A DNA stretch of 64,000 nucleotides from Acidovorax sp. GTDB taxonomy: Bacteria; Pseudomonadota; Gammaproteobacteria; Burkholderiales; Burkholderiaceae_C. Positions 17,213-26,029 of this stretch are shown in pieces. The stretch spans positions 124,001 through 188,000 of the forward strand of contig JAITLO010000032.1 in NCBI GenBank assembly GCA_031277855.1, given 5' to 3'. The notes under the pieces are model-generated. The model saw only the letters and a list, made by a program, of their open reading frames with translations, was not told where the DNA came from and did not search any database. Both the position numbers and the translations under genes were made by a program. The number at the start of each line of letters is the position of its first letter. The stretch's first letter is position 1.

Positions 17213-19201
17213 ATGTTCCCTATCTTGCGTCCCCTGTCCCTGGCCTGTCTGTGCGCAGCCACCAGCCTGTCCCATGCCCAGAATCCGGCAGAGGCGGAGG
17301 ACCAGCTGGGCACGGTGGTGGTCACCGCCAGCGGCAGCGCGGTAGATATCAAGGACGCACCGGCCAGCATTTCCGTCATCACCCAGGAGGAATTGCGCAG
17401 CCGCCCTTCCCATGAGCTGGCCGAGCTGCTGGCCGGCGTGGAAGGGGTGACGCTGAACCGCAGCGCCAATGGCTCGCCCACCATACAGATGCGCGGCTTT
17501 GACCAGGCCTACACGCTGATGCTGATCGATGGCAAACGCGTCAACGCCAGCACCTCCATGTTCCGCGGCGGCGCGGCCTATGACAGCGGCTGGGTGCCGC
17601 TGGACGATATCGAGCGCGTAGAAGTGGTGCGCGGCCCCATGTCCTCGCTGTATGGCGCCGACGCCATAGGCGGTGTGATCAACATCATCACCAAGCCCGT
17701 GGGCACGCGCTGGAAGGGCTCGGTCACGGCCGAGACCGTGCTGCAGCAAGACCGCGACCTGGCCGACAGCCAGAAGCTGGGATTTTTGCTCAGCGGCCCG
17801 TTGGTGAGCGAGCGCCTGGGTATCAAGCTCTACGGCAACTACGACCACCGCTCGGACAGCAAGGCCGAGAGCGGCTTCAACGCCGGCTACCCGCTGTTTG
17901 CCCGTACCAGCAACCGCCATGCCGGCGGCCAGCTGGCCTGGCGGCCCGATGCGCGCCAGAACGTCACCTTGGATGCCGACACCAGCAGCAAGACCCAGGG
18001 CATGTACACCATGGAGCGCGATGCCTTTGCGCTGCGCCACAAAGGCAACTGGGCCGCAGCCACCACCGAGCTGACGCTGAGCGCCGACGAGATCCGCAAC
18101 CTCAAGGGCATGATCGACACCCAGAACAACCCCAACCACTCCAACAGCTATGCCCTGAATGGCAAGGCCAGCTTTCCGGTGGACTGGGGCAATCAATTCC
18201 TCACCGTGGGCTTTGATGCCCGCAAGGAAAAACTCTACGACCCCGCCAACCTCAGCGGCTGGCCCGGCGTGCCCTCGACCCAGGGCAACCCCAGCACCTC
18301 GGTCACGCAGTACGCCTTGTTTGTGGAAGATGAAATCCGCCTCAGCGAACGCCTGGCCATTACGCTGGGTGACCGTTTTGACCACCATGAGAACTTTGGC
18401 GGCAACCACAGCCCCCGCGCCTATGGTGTCTTCCACCTGAACCCGGCATGGACAATCAAGGGCGGGGTCTCGCGGGCCTTTCGCACGCCCACCCTGGTGC
18501 AAAACAGCCCCAACTGGGGCTCGGTATCCTGCGGCAGCGCCACCAGCGGTTGCTACATCATTGGCAGCAAAGACCTGAAGCCCGAAACCGCGCTGAGCAA
18601 AGAAATCGGCCTGCAATACCAGCAGGGCGCACACAACGCCAGCGTCACCGTGTTCGACACCAAGCTGAAGAACATGATCGACATCGAAAGCCGCACCCGC
18701 GATGCGGCCCTGGCCCCGGGCTTTGACAACTTTGTCGGCCTCTTGCCCGATGGCCGCCCCATCTTCAGCTACCAGAACATCAACAGCGCCCGCACCCGGG
18801 GGCTAGAAGCCAGCTGGAAATGGCAGGCCACGGCCGACCTGGGCTTCAAAAGCAGCTACACCTATCTCTCGGCCAAGAACACCAGCAAGGCGGTGCACAC
18901 ACCGCTGCTCAATCGCTCGCGCCACAACCTCAACGTGGCCGCCGACTGGCGCCTGAATGCGCAATGGAGCCTGGCTGCCAACTGGCGTTTGCAAAGCGCG
19001 CAGCCACTGAACACCGCCAACACCGTGCGCAAGCCCGGCCATGGCCTGGTGGACCTGAGTGCGGCCTGGAAAATCAGCCCCAGCACCACGCTGCGCACCG
19101 GTATCTTGAACCTGGCCAACCGCACCTTCGAGCGCATCAACGCCAGCGACTACAGCGAGGAAGGCCGCCGCGTCTATCTGTCGCTGAACGCCCAGTTCTG
19201 A
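17213..19201 (+). CDS. TonB-dependent catecholate siderophore receptor (FepA/CirA-like)
   Basis: 662 residues with a GGAG ribosome site. The signal peptide ends near SHA|QNP (residue 22), followed by a TonB-box-like GTVVVTAS at 33-40 and a plug domain to about 155 (LMLIDGKRVNAS, RVEVVRGPMSSLYGADAIGG). A beta-barrel with FRTPTLVQNSPN and a terminal aromatic residue (YLSLNAQF) follows. It should import a ferric siderophore across the outer membrane. Catecholate preference is inferred from the esterase gene 21 nt downstream. A disulfide-like pair (CGSATSGC) sits in an extracellular loop around residue 440, similar to FepA-type loops. Probably Fur-repressed and AraC-activated. Confidence 0.93.
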   Translation: MFPILRPLSLACLCAATSLSHAQNPAEAEDQLGTVVVTASGSAVDIKDAPASISVITQEELRSRPSHELAELLAGVEGVTLNRSANGSPTIQMRGFDQAYTLMLIDGKRVNASTSMFRGGAAYDSGWVPLDDIERVEVVRGPMSSLYGADAIGGVINIITKPVGTRWKGSVTAETVLQQDRDLADSQKLGFLLSGPLVSERLGIKLYGNYDHRSDSKAESGFNAGYPLFARTSNRHAGGQLAWRPDARQNVTLDADTSSKTQGMYTMERDAFALRHKGNWAAATTELTLSADEIRNLKGMIDTQNNPNHSNSYALNGKASFPVDWGNQFLTVGFDARKEKLYDPANLSGWPGVPSTQGNPSTSVTQYALFVEDEIRLSERLAITLGDRFDHHENFGGNHSPRAYGVFHLNPAWTIKGGVSRAFRTPTLVQNSPNWGSVSCGSATSGCYIIGSKDLKPETALSKEIGLQYQQGAHNASVTVFDTKLKNMIDIESRTRDAALAPGFDNFVGLLPDGRPIFSYQNINSARTRGLEASWKWQATADLGFKSSYTYLSAKNTSKAVHTPLLNRSRHNLNVAADWRLNAQWSLAANWRLQSAQPLNTANTVRKPGHGLVDLSAAWKISPSTTLRTGILNLANRTFERINASDYSEEGRRVYLSLNAQF

Positions 19202-19222
19202 TCTCCCTCCGCTTGCTCCGCC

Positions 19223-21091
19223 ATGCCCTCCATGTTTTCACACCGTTTTCTCCCACGCCCCCTGCGCTCCTTTCAACCCTTACACGGACTGCGCGGACTG
19301 ATCGCCTGCGGCCTCGCCGCCGCCGTGCTGCCCTCTGCCCTGGCCGCAAGCCCTGCAGACACAGCGGGGCTGCGCTGCCAGGCCCAGGCGGCTCCTGCCC
19401 CCCAACACTGGCAGCGCTGCGACCAGCCCCTGCAAGGCCCGGTGCTGCACATCCAGGCTCCGGCCGGACAGCTGCTGCTGTGGACGCTGGAGGGCGGAAG
19501 CCACGCCCATGAGGTGCAGCTATTCGGCCCGGACGGGCAGTTGCTGTGCCAATGGCCTGCGGTGCATAACGGCCGCCAGGAGCTGGGCTGGGCCACCACC
19601 AGCGCCGGTCACTACCGGCTACAGGCCCGCAACCCCTATTTCACGCCAGGCCCGGATGCCGCGCCCTTGCAGTGGCAGCTGCGCACCAGCGCCCCCGCCC
19701 AGCGCGACCTGCCCGCCACCGGAGCCACGCCTGCAGCACCGGCAAACAGCCCGCTGCACTCGCCACTCTTGCTCCAGCTTCAGGAGCAGCTGGCGCAAGC
19801 CGGTGCTGCGCAAAAGGCCAGTTTGATTCAAAACTTCTGGCGCAGCGTGCAGGCCCAAGGCACACCGCTGCTGGAGCCCCTGCCCCATTCCCAGGAAGTG
19901 TTGACCACCTTTTTGTGGCGCGCGCCGGCCGGCACGGCCGACCAGGCCCACCTGGTGCGGCTGGACTGGGCCATGCGCTCGGACTCGCCCCTCCAGCTGC
20001 AGCAGCTGCCGGGCACGGATATCTGGCAGCTCAGCCTGCCACTGCCACGCGGCCTGCGCGCCGCCTACCAATTGGTGGTGGATCCGCTGCGCTACCCCGC
20101 GGCCGCAGGCCAGGCCCCCAGCCGGATGCAGCAGATGCAAACCCAGCAGCTGGCCGCCCAGCGCGATGCCCTCAACCCCCATGTCTGGCATGCGGGCAAC
20201 CCGGACCTCGCTGCCGACAGCGAAGCCGCCCGCCATGCCCAGCGTTCGGCCCTGGACATTCCCGCCAGCGGCGCACTGCGCAACCAGGCCAGCGACGCAG
20301 CGCTGCCCGCGTTAAAGGGCCGCTTGCAGCACCTGCGCTTTGCCAGCAGCCAGCTGGACAAGCAACGCAGTCTCAGCCTCTATCTGCCCCCCGGCAGCCA
20401 TGCCCCAGGCAGCCTGCCCCTGCTGCTGCTGTTTGACCGCGAGGCCTATCTGGAACGGGTGCAACTGCCTCAGCGCCTGGAAGCCTGGATAGCGCAAGGC
20501 CTCATCCGGCCCATAGCCGTGCTGTTGGTGGCCAATCCCACGCGCGAGGACCGCGCCAAGGAACTGCCCCCGCACAGCGATGCCTTTGGTCGCATGCTGG
20601 CCACCGAGCTGCTGCCCTGGCTGCGCGCCCGCACGCCGGCACTGGCACGCGATGCCAGCCAGGTGGTGGTGGCCGGCTCCAGCTACGGCGGCCTGGCCTC
20701 GGGCTATCTGGGTTGGGCCCACCCCGAGTCCTTTGGCAATGTGCTGAGCCTGTCCGGCTCCTACTGGTGGGCTCCCACACCCGCGGCCGGCCAGGCAGGG
20801 CATCGCTGGAGCGAAAGCGATTGGTTCATGCAGCAAGTGGCGCAAAGCCCCAGCCGCCCGGTGCGCTGGCACCTGGGCTATGGCCTGCTGGAGCGCGGCG
20901 TCAACGGCGAAGGCGGCCTGGTGGACAACAACCGCCATCTGCGCAATGTGCTGCAGGCCAAGGGCTACACGGTGAGCAGCGACGAATTCGCCGGCGGCCA
21001 CGACTACTACGCCTGGGACCAGGCCATCTTGCGCGGCCTACAGGCCCTGGGCTTCAGCGGCCCGGCGGCATCCCCGTCCACCCCGCATTAA
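19223..21091 (+). CDS. Exported enterochelin esterase-like protein (Fes/PfeE type)
   Basis: 622 residues. An Arg-rich N-terminus and hydrophobic segment to about residue 40 (LIACGLAAAVLPSALA) indicate export, so it should act in the periplasm like PfeE, not in the cytoplasm like Fes. Residues about 45-330 resemble the N-terminal Ig-like part of Fes, and about 370-615 form the alpha/beta-hydrolase esterase D domain. The nucleophile is S487 in AGSSYGGLASG and the likely catalytic histidine is H593 in FAGGHDYYAWD. It would hydrolyse the tri-catecholate ester backbone to release iron. It lies 21 nt after the receptor, so the pair is an operon. An in-frame ATG at 19232 is an alternative start. Confidence 0.9.
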   Translation: MPSMFSHRFLPRPLRSFQPLHGLRGLIACGLAAAVLPSALAASPADTAGLRCQAQAAPAPQHWQRCDQPLQGPVLHIQAPAGQLLLWTLEGGSHAHEVQLFGPDGQLLCQWPAVHNGRQELGWATTSAGHYRLQARNPYFTPGPDAAPLQWQLRTSAPAQRDLPATGATPAAPANSPLHSPLLLQLQEQLAQAGAAQKASLIQNFWRSVQAQGTPLLEPLPHSQEVLTTFLWRAPAGTADQAHLVRLDWAMRSDSPLQLQQLPGTDIWQLSLPLPRGLRAAYQLVVDPLRYPAAAGQAPSRMQQMQTQQLAAQRDALNPHVWHAGNPDLAADSEAARHAQRSALDIPASGALRNQASDAALPALKGRLQHLRFASSQLDKQRSLSLYLPPGSHAPGSLPLLLLFDREAYLERVQLPQRLEAWIAQGLIRPIAVLLVANPTREDRAKELPPHSDAFGRMLATELLPWLRARTPALARDASQVVVAGSSYGGLASGYLGWAHPESFGNVLSLSGSYWWAPTPAAGQAGHRWSESDWFMQQVAQSPSRPVRWHLGYGLLERGVNGEGGLVDNNRHLRNVLQAKGYTVSSDEFAGGHDYYAWDQAILRGLQALGFSGPAASPSTPH

Positions 21092-21094
21092 GAG

Positions 21095-21210
21095 CCGCTC
21101 ACACGACCCAGCAAACCGTAGGTTTGCGGTCGAGACGAGGCGTGAGGCCGTAGGCAGTACACCTCGTACGACAAGGCTGAGCAACGACGTATCGAGGCTT
21201 GTGTGAGCGG
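21095..21210 (+). repeat. 116-bp element with 10-bp terminal inverted repeats, copy 2 of the family at 13100-13179
   Basis: Perfect ends CCGCTCACAC (21095-21104) and GTGTGAGCGG (21201-21210). A hairpin GCAAACC-GTA-GGTTTGC lies inside at about 21111-21127. Positions 21131-21209 match the reverse complement of 13100-13179 at about three in four bases. It fills the whole gap between two convergent genes and ends 2 nt before the LysR stop. Confidence 0.78.
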
Positions 21211-21212
21211 GT

Positions 21213-22118
21213 CTAATCCACCCGCAGCGCAGCCAGGCATTGCAGCGCAGCATCCACCTTGGGCAGCAACTGCCGGCCCACAGGCCACACCAGGTGCAGG
21301 GGCAGGCCGTCGGTGGCCAGCGCGGGGCACAGTTGCACCAGCGCGCCGCTGGCGATGTCTTCACGCACCAGCCAGGTGGCGAGCTGGGCAATGCCGCAAC
21401 CGGCCTTGACGGCGGCCACCTGTGCCTCGGCATTGCCCACCACCATGCGGCCTTCCGGCTCGCACTGCTGCGCCGGCCCGGCTTGCTGTGCCAGCAGCCA
21501 GGGGCTGGTGCTGCCATCAGCCTTGCCATAGAGCACGGCCGCATGCTGCAGCAGCGCAGCGGGCGACTCGGGTGTGCCCTGGCGCGCCAGATAGTCCGGT
21601 GCGGCGCAGAAAATCAAACGCTCGCTGCCCAGATAGCGGTGGCCGATACTGGCAGGCCAGCGCGCCGGCCCGCCTATGCGCACGGCCAGGTCTATGCCCT
21701 CGTCCTGCAGATCGACAAAGCGGTCGGTGAAGGACACATGGGGCCGCAGCAAGGGGTGTTGCTGCATCAGCCCCAGCAGCAGCGGCCAGACACGCAGGCG
21801 GCCAAAGGTGGCCGGCATGTCCAGGCGCAAACGGCCCACGGCTTCGCTGCGCTGCGCGGCCAGCACGGCCTCGCCCTCTTCCAGCTCTGCCAGCACGCGC
21901 ACACAGGTGCGGTAGTAGGCGGCGCCGGCCTCCGTCAGCGCCAGGCTGCGGGTGCTGCGCGCAAACAGCCGCGTGCCCAGGCGTTCTTCCAGCCTTGCCA
22001 CGCTTTTGCTCACCGCCGAGCTGCTCAGGTGCAGCCGCTCTGCTGCGGCCGTAAAACTGCCGGCCTCCGCCACTGCCACCAGAGTGGCAATGCCTTTGAG
22101 CCGCTCCGAATCCGTCAT
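21213..22118 (-). CDS. LysR-type regulator divergent from an MFS exporter
   Basis: 301 residues. The HTH in the first 60 residues (SFTAAAERLHLSSSAVSKSV, then LEERLGTRLFARSTRSL) is typical of the CrgA-like LysR subgroup. The ligand domain covers about 88-290, with FTDRFVDLQDEGIDLAVRIG. The gene is divergent from the MFS gene at 22240 with 121 bp between that includes AT-rich direct repeats, so it probably controls that exporter and itself. Confidence 0.93.
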   Translation of the reverse strand: MTDSERLKGIATLVAVAEAGSFTAAAERLHLSSSAVSKSVARLEERLGTRLFARSTRSLALTEAGAAYYRTCVRVLAELEEGEAVLAAQRSEAVGRLRLDMPATFGRLRVWPLLLGLMQQHPLLRPHVSFTDRFVDLQDEGIDLAVRIGGPARWPASIGHRYLGSERLIFCAAPDYLARQGTPESPAALLQHAAVLYGKADGSTSPWLLAQQAGPAQQCEPEGRMVVGNAEAQVAAVKAGCGIAQLATWLVREDIASGALVQLCPALATDGLPLHLVWPVGRQLLPKVDAALQCLAALRVD

Positions 22119-22134
22119 GGCGCCCTCTCTCTAA

Positions 22135-22166
22135 AATTCAATTCAAGAATTCAATTCATCAATTCT
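22135..22166. promoter_or_regulatory. Candidate operator: direct repeats of AATTCAATTCA
   Basis: AATTCAATTCA occurs at 22135-22145 and 22148-22158, then a partial third unit AATTC at 22161-22165. It sits between the divergent LysR and MFS starts, 17 nt from the regulator start codon. The units also form overlapping GAATTC-type palindromes. Likely the LysR binding site. Confidence 0.55.
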
Positions 22167-22239
22167 ATGAAAAATCATCTGAGATAAGAATTTTGTTCGC
22201 CAATAGACTGCCGCCGGTTTATTCCTCGGAGTCTTTCCC

Positions 22240-23421
22240 ATGTCTTCTCTTGCAGCCGCCGGCACAGCGGGCGCAACCTCTCGCAGCGGCCTGTCCATTG
22301 CCATCCTGGCGGTGGCGGCTTTTGTCATCGTCACCACCGAATACCTCATCGTCGGCCTGCTGCCCGCGCTGGCTCGCGACCTGGATATCTCCATTTCCGC
22401 CGCCGGCCAGTTGGTCACCCTGTTTGCCTTCACGGTGATGCTCTTCGGCCCGGTGCTGACGGCCCTGCTATCCCACCTGGCACGCAAGCCGCTGTTCATT
22501 GCCATCTTGCTGCTTTTTGCGGCCTCCAACGCCCTGGCGGCCGTGGCGCCCAATGTCTGGGTGCTGGCCCTGGCCCGCTTTGTGCCGGCGCTGGCGCTGC
22601 CGGTGTTCTGGGGCACGGCCAGCGAAACCGCAGCGCAACTGGCCGGGCCGCAGCGCGCCGGCCGCGCCGTCTCCCAGGTGTATCTGGGCATTTCGGCCGC
22701 CTTGCTGTTCGGCATTCCCCTGGGCACGCTGGCGGCCGACGCCATGGGCTGGCGCGCCACCTTCTGGGTGCTGGCCGGGCTGTCGCTGGCCATGGCCTTG
22801 GCGCTGGCGGTCTTTATGCCCGCTGTCGCACCGTCACCCCGGCTGCGCCTGGCCGAACAGGCAGGTCTGCTGCGGGATGGGCGCTTTGTGGCCCAGGTGC
22901 TGCTGTCGGTGCTGGTCTTCACCGCCATGTTCACGGCCTACACCTATCTGGCCGATCTGCTGGAGCGCGTGGCCGGCGTGGCGCCGGCCCATGTGGGCTG
23001 GTGGCTGATGGGCTTTGGCGCCATAGGCCTAGCGGGCAACTGGCTGGGCGGGCGCTGGGTCGAACGCAGCCCGCTGGGCGCTACGGCGGCCTGCACGCTG
23101 CTGCTGGCCCTGGGCATGGCGGCCTGCGTGCTGCTGGCGGATTCCCCTGCCTTGCTGGTCCTGGCGCTGGCGGTCTGGGGCATTGCCTATACGGCGCTGT
23201 TTCCCATTTGCCAGGTGCGGGTCATGCAATCGGCCCGGCAGGCCCAGGCACTGGCCGGCAGCCTGAATGTCTCGGCCGCGAATGCCGGCACCGGCCTGGG
23301 CGCCATCATCGGCGGGCTGGTGATTGCGCAATGGGGGCTGGCATCCATAGGCCATGTGGCCGCCGGCATTGCGCTGCTGGCGCTGCTGATGGCCTGGTGC
23401 ATGCAGCGGGCCAATCGCTAA
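22240..23421 (+). CDS. MFS exporter of the arabinose-efflux (AraJ/YdhP-like) group
   Basis: 393 residues with CTCGGAG upstream of the ATG. Twelve hydrophobic helices, with early motifs [17 protein letters not shown] and [11 protein letters not shown], and [18 protein letters not shown] in helix 5, as in the DHA1 drug:H+ antiporter-2 group. These permeases export sugars or drugs. The substrate cannot be told. The divergent LysR gene is the likely regulator. The stop codon overlaps the stop of the convergent sotB gene by 4 nt. Confidence 0.93.
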   Translation: MSSLAAAGTAGATSRSGLSIAILAVAAFVIVTTEYLIVGLLPALARDLDISISAAGQLVTLFAFTVMLFGPVLTALLSHLARKPLFIAILLLFAASNALAAVAPNVWVLALARFVPALALPVFWGTASETAAQLAGPQRAGRAVSQVYLGISAALLFGIPLGTLAADAMGWRATFWVLAGLSLAMALALAVFMPAVAPSPRLRLAEQAGLLRDGRFVAQVLLSVLVFTAMFTAYTYLADLLERVAGVAPAHVGWWLMGFGAIGLAGNWLGGRWVERSPLGATAACTLLLALGMAACVLLADSPALLVLALAVWGIAYTALFPICQVRVMQSARQAQALAGSLNVSAANAGTGLGAIIGGLVIAQWGLASIGHVAAGIALLALLMAWCMQRANR

Positions 23422-24635
23422 CGCTGGGGCACGGGGTGAAAGCTGCTCGCCCATTTCCAGCTGGCATAGGCGCACCACAGCAGGCCCAGCAAGGCCAGGC
23501 TGCCGCCCACATGACCCAGGTGCTGCATGCCGGCGTGCAGGCCCACCTGGCTGCCCAGCAGCGCACCAGCGCCTATGCCCACGTTGAACAGGCCGGAAAA
23601 CAGCGACATGCCCACGTCCGTGGCGTCCGAGGCCAGACGCAGCACCTTGGCCTGCAGCACCAGGGCCATGCACAACATGGCCACGCCCCAGACGGCGCAC
23701 ACCGCATACAGGCCGGGCAGCCAGGCCGTGCTGGGCAACAGCAGCCACAGGCTGGCCGTCAGCACCGCCAGCGCCAGCAGCAAAAAGCTGCGCGGAAAAC
23801 GCAGGCCAAAGGCGCTAAAGCACAGACTACCCACAATGCCCATGCCGCCAAACAACAGCAGCACCAGGGTGGTCACATGGTTGCTCAGCCCACCCACCTG
23901 CTGCACCAGGGGCTCGATATAGCTGTAGACGGTGAACTGCGCAGTCACCATCAGAATCAAGAGCGCATAAGTGGCCAGCAGCGCCGGTCGGCGCAACAGC
24001 ACGGGAATGGAGCTGGCCGAGCCCGCATTCTCGCTGGGCAGGGGCGGCAGCAGCGCGCGCAACACCAGCATCACCGCCAACGCCACCACGCCGATGACGC
24101 CAAAGGTGGTGCGCCAGCCCAGGGCCTCGCCCACCACACGGCCCAGTGGGATGCCCAGCACCATGGCCAGCGTGGTGCCGGTGGCCAGCAGACCCAGGGC
24201 CTGGGTCTTGCGCCCCGTGGGCGCCACGCGCACGGCCAGCGCGGCCGTGATGGACCAGAACACCGCATGCGCCAGCGCAATACCGATGCGGCTGGCCAGC
24301 AGCACACCATAGCTCCAGGCCACGGCCGACAGCGCATGGCTGGCAATGAACAGCGCAAACACCCCCATCAGCAGCCGGCGCCGCTCCCAGTGGCGAGTGA
24401 GCAGCATGCAGGGCAGCGAAGTCAGGGCCACCACCCAGGCATAAATGGTCAGCATCAGGCCGATTTGCTCGGTGCGCATGCCAAAGCTGCCCCCGATGTC
24501 GCTGAGCAGGCCCACGGGCACAAATTCGGTGGTGTTGAAAACAAAGGCGGCCAGCGCCAGGGCGATCACGCCCAGCCAGGCACGAAAGTCGGACAGCGGC
24601 GCAGGCGCTGCAAAAGATTCACGAGAAGACGACAT
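23418..24635 (-). CDS. sotB: Sugar efflux transporter SotB
   Basis: 405 residues from the ATG at 24635; an ATG at 24644 is also in frame. Close to E. coli SotB along its length as I recall it: [65 protein letters not shown] and [18 protein letters not shown]. It is a 12-helix MFS pump thought to export arabinose, IPTG and related sugars. The gene is divergent from a MarR-GNAT gene, with 160 bp between, which suggests control by that regulator. Confidence 0.93.
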   Translation of the reverse strand: MSSSRESFAAPAPLSDFRAWLGVIALALAAFVFNTTEFVPVGLLSDIGGSFGMRTEQIGLMLTIYAWVVALTSLPCMLLTRHWERRRLLMGVFALFIASHALSAVAWSYGVLLASRIGIALAHAVFWSITAALAVRVAPTGRKTQALGLLATGTTLAMVLGIPLGRVVGEALGWRTTFGVIGVVALAVMLVLRALLPPLPSENAGSASSIPVLLRRPALLATYALLILMVTAQFTVYSYIEPLVQQVGGLSNHVTTLVLLLFGGMGIVGSLCFSAFGLRFPRSFLLLALAVLTASLWLLLPSTAWLPGLYAVCAVWGVAMLCMALVLQAKVLRLASDATDVGMSLFSGLFNVGIGAGALLGSQVGLHAGMQHLGHVGGSLALLGLLWCAYASWKWASSFHPVPQR

Positions 24636-24795
24636 ACAAACCATCAAACAAAAAGCCCTGCACCACAGCAGACCGGGTACAGGGGTTTGCATAGTACGCG
24701 CCTGCGAACAGCCTCGCCCATGCCCTGTTGCTGTGGATAGCCAGCGCTGCCAGATAGTTGTATGCTGCAACCATTCACCACCACCGCCACAGACC

Positions 24796-25755
24796 ATGCC
24801 CGCTGCCCACCATCTGGTCACCGCTGTGCGCAGCGCCTCCCGCACCATGGTGCGGGAGCTGGGCTTTATGCTCCCCACCCTGGCCGCAACCGATTACCCG
24901 CCCTCTGCCGTGCACAGCCTGCTGGAGCTGCAGGCCCATGGCAGCCTCACTGCAGCCCAGCTGGTGGGCCTGCTGGGGCTGGAGAAATCCAGCGTCAGCC
25001 GCATGCTGGCCAAGCTGGAAGCGGCCGGCGAAATTGAATCGGGCACCGCCAGCGATGCCCGCGCCAAACCGCTGCGCCTGACGGCCAAGGGCCACAAAAC
25101 CGTGGCCGCCATCCAGGCCTATGGCCAGCAGCAGGTGCAGGCCGCCCTGCACCACCTGAGCCCGGCGCAGCAACAGGCCGTGGCCCAGGGCTTGAGTACC
25201 TATGCCGGCGCGCTACAAGCCAGCCGCGAGGGCAAGAACCACCCAAGCCCCCCAACGATCGAAATACACGCGGGCTACCGCCCCGGGCTGATAGGCCGCG
25301 TGGCCGAGATGCACGCCTGCTTCTACGCCCGCCATGCCGGCTTTGGCCAGTTCTTTGAAAGCCAGGTGGCCAGCGGCCTGGCCGAGTTTGCCGGCCGGCT
25401 GAGCCAGGATGGCAACCAGATTTGGTGCGCCACGCTACATGGCCGCATCGTGGGTGCCATCGCCATCGATGGCCAGGACCTGGGTGGGCAGCAAGCCCAT
25501 TTGCGCTGGTTCATCTTGGACGATGGCTGCCGTGGCCTGGGCGTGGGCCAGCAATTGCTGCACACGGCCCTGGCGTTTTGCGATGCACAGAGCTTTGCCT
25601 CCACCCAGCTGTGGACTTTTGCCGGCCTGGATGCCGCCCGCCATCTGTATGAGGCCCAGGGCTTTGTCCTGGTACACCAGGCCACCGGCAGCCAATGGGG
25701 CAGCGCGGTGACCGAGCAGCAGTTCAACCGCCCTTTGCCTACCCAAGGCAACTAA
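24796..25755 (+). CDS. MarR regulator fused to a GNAT N-acetyltransferase
   Basis: 319 residues from the ATG at 24796; the frame is open upstream but overlaps the sotB promoter and start. Residues 1-145 form a MarR winged helix ([40 protein letters not shown]). Residues about 160-315 form a GNAT fold, with acetyl-CoA loop [16 protein letters not shown] and the usual C-terminal [11 protein letters not shown]. The fusion is a known architecture in proteobacteria; the acetylated target is generally unknown. The gene is divergent from sotB, so the pair may be a sensor-exporter unit in which modification or export removes an inhibitory compound. That is inference. Confidence 0.92.
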   Translation: MPAAHHLVTAVRSASRTMVRELGFMLPTLAATDYPPSAVHSLLELQAHGSLTAAQLVGLLGLEKSSVSRMLAKLEAAGEIESGTASDARAKPLRLTAKGHKTVAAIQAYGQQQVQAALHHLSPAQQQAVAQGLSTYAGALQASREGKNHPSPPTIEIHAGYRPGLIGRVAEMHACFYARHAGFGQFFESQVASGLAEFAGRLSQDGNQIWCATLHGRIVGAIAIDGQDLGGQQAHLRWFILDDGCRGLGVGQQLLHTALAFCDAQSFASTQLWTFAGLDAARHLYEAQGFVLVHQATGSQWGSAVTEQQFNRPLPTQGN

Positions 25756-25756
25756 C

Positions 25757-25800
25757 AAAACCATAGCTGCTTGTACAGATGGTGTCTGCACTGAGCGCGC
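25757..25800. repeat. ATAGCTG-type dispersed repeat fragment
   Basis: Directly after the MarR-GNAT stop codon: AAAACCATAGCTGCTTGTAC followed by GTGTCTGCACTGAGCGCG. It shares the ATAGCTG start and a GCACT/GCGC block with the element at 13249-13345. The remaining 230 bp to the next gene hold no convincing gene. Confidence 0.5.
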
Positions 25801-26029
25801 ATTTCAATGCCTGTCTCCAGAATGTGTGCGGGCGCTGCCCTGTCAGCTCCGCGCACAGGCCCGACACCTGATACAGAACCAATCGCATCAGGTAGCCATG
25901 CCGATACAAAGCACATACCCGATGCAGGCCAGGGCCTCCGCGGCCACATTGACAGCAGGGCCAACACCGGGACCAATGCCCACCAGCCCGCGATGCCCGT
26001 GGGAAATCAAGCTCTGAAAGGCCATAGCC

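Noticed and set aside
17213-21091. Biosynthetic siderophore cluster
   Set aside because: No NRPS, isochorismate or other synthesis gene, and no inner-membrane importer is adjacent; only uptake and hydrolysis genes can be supported.
13100-21210. Composite transposon bounded by the two inverted copies at 13.1 and 21.1 kb
   Set aside because: The genes between them belong to ordinary, separately regulated modules, no transposase is present, and the copies differ at about a quarter of positions.
23001-24740. Forward-strand open frame of 579 codons opposite sotB
   Set aside because: The N-terminal half repeats the MFS gene in another frame and the rest is antisense of sotB; low-complexity Gln/His-rich.
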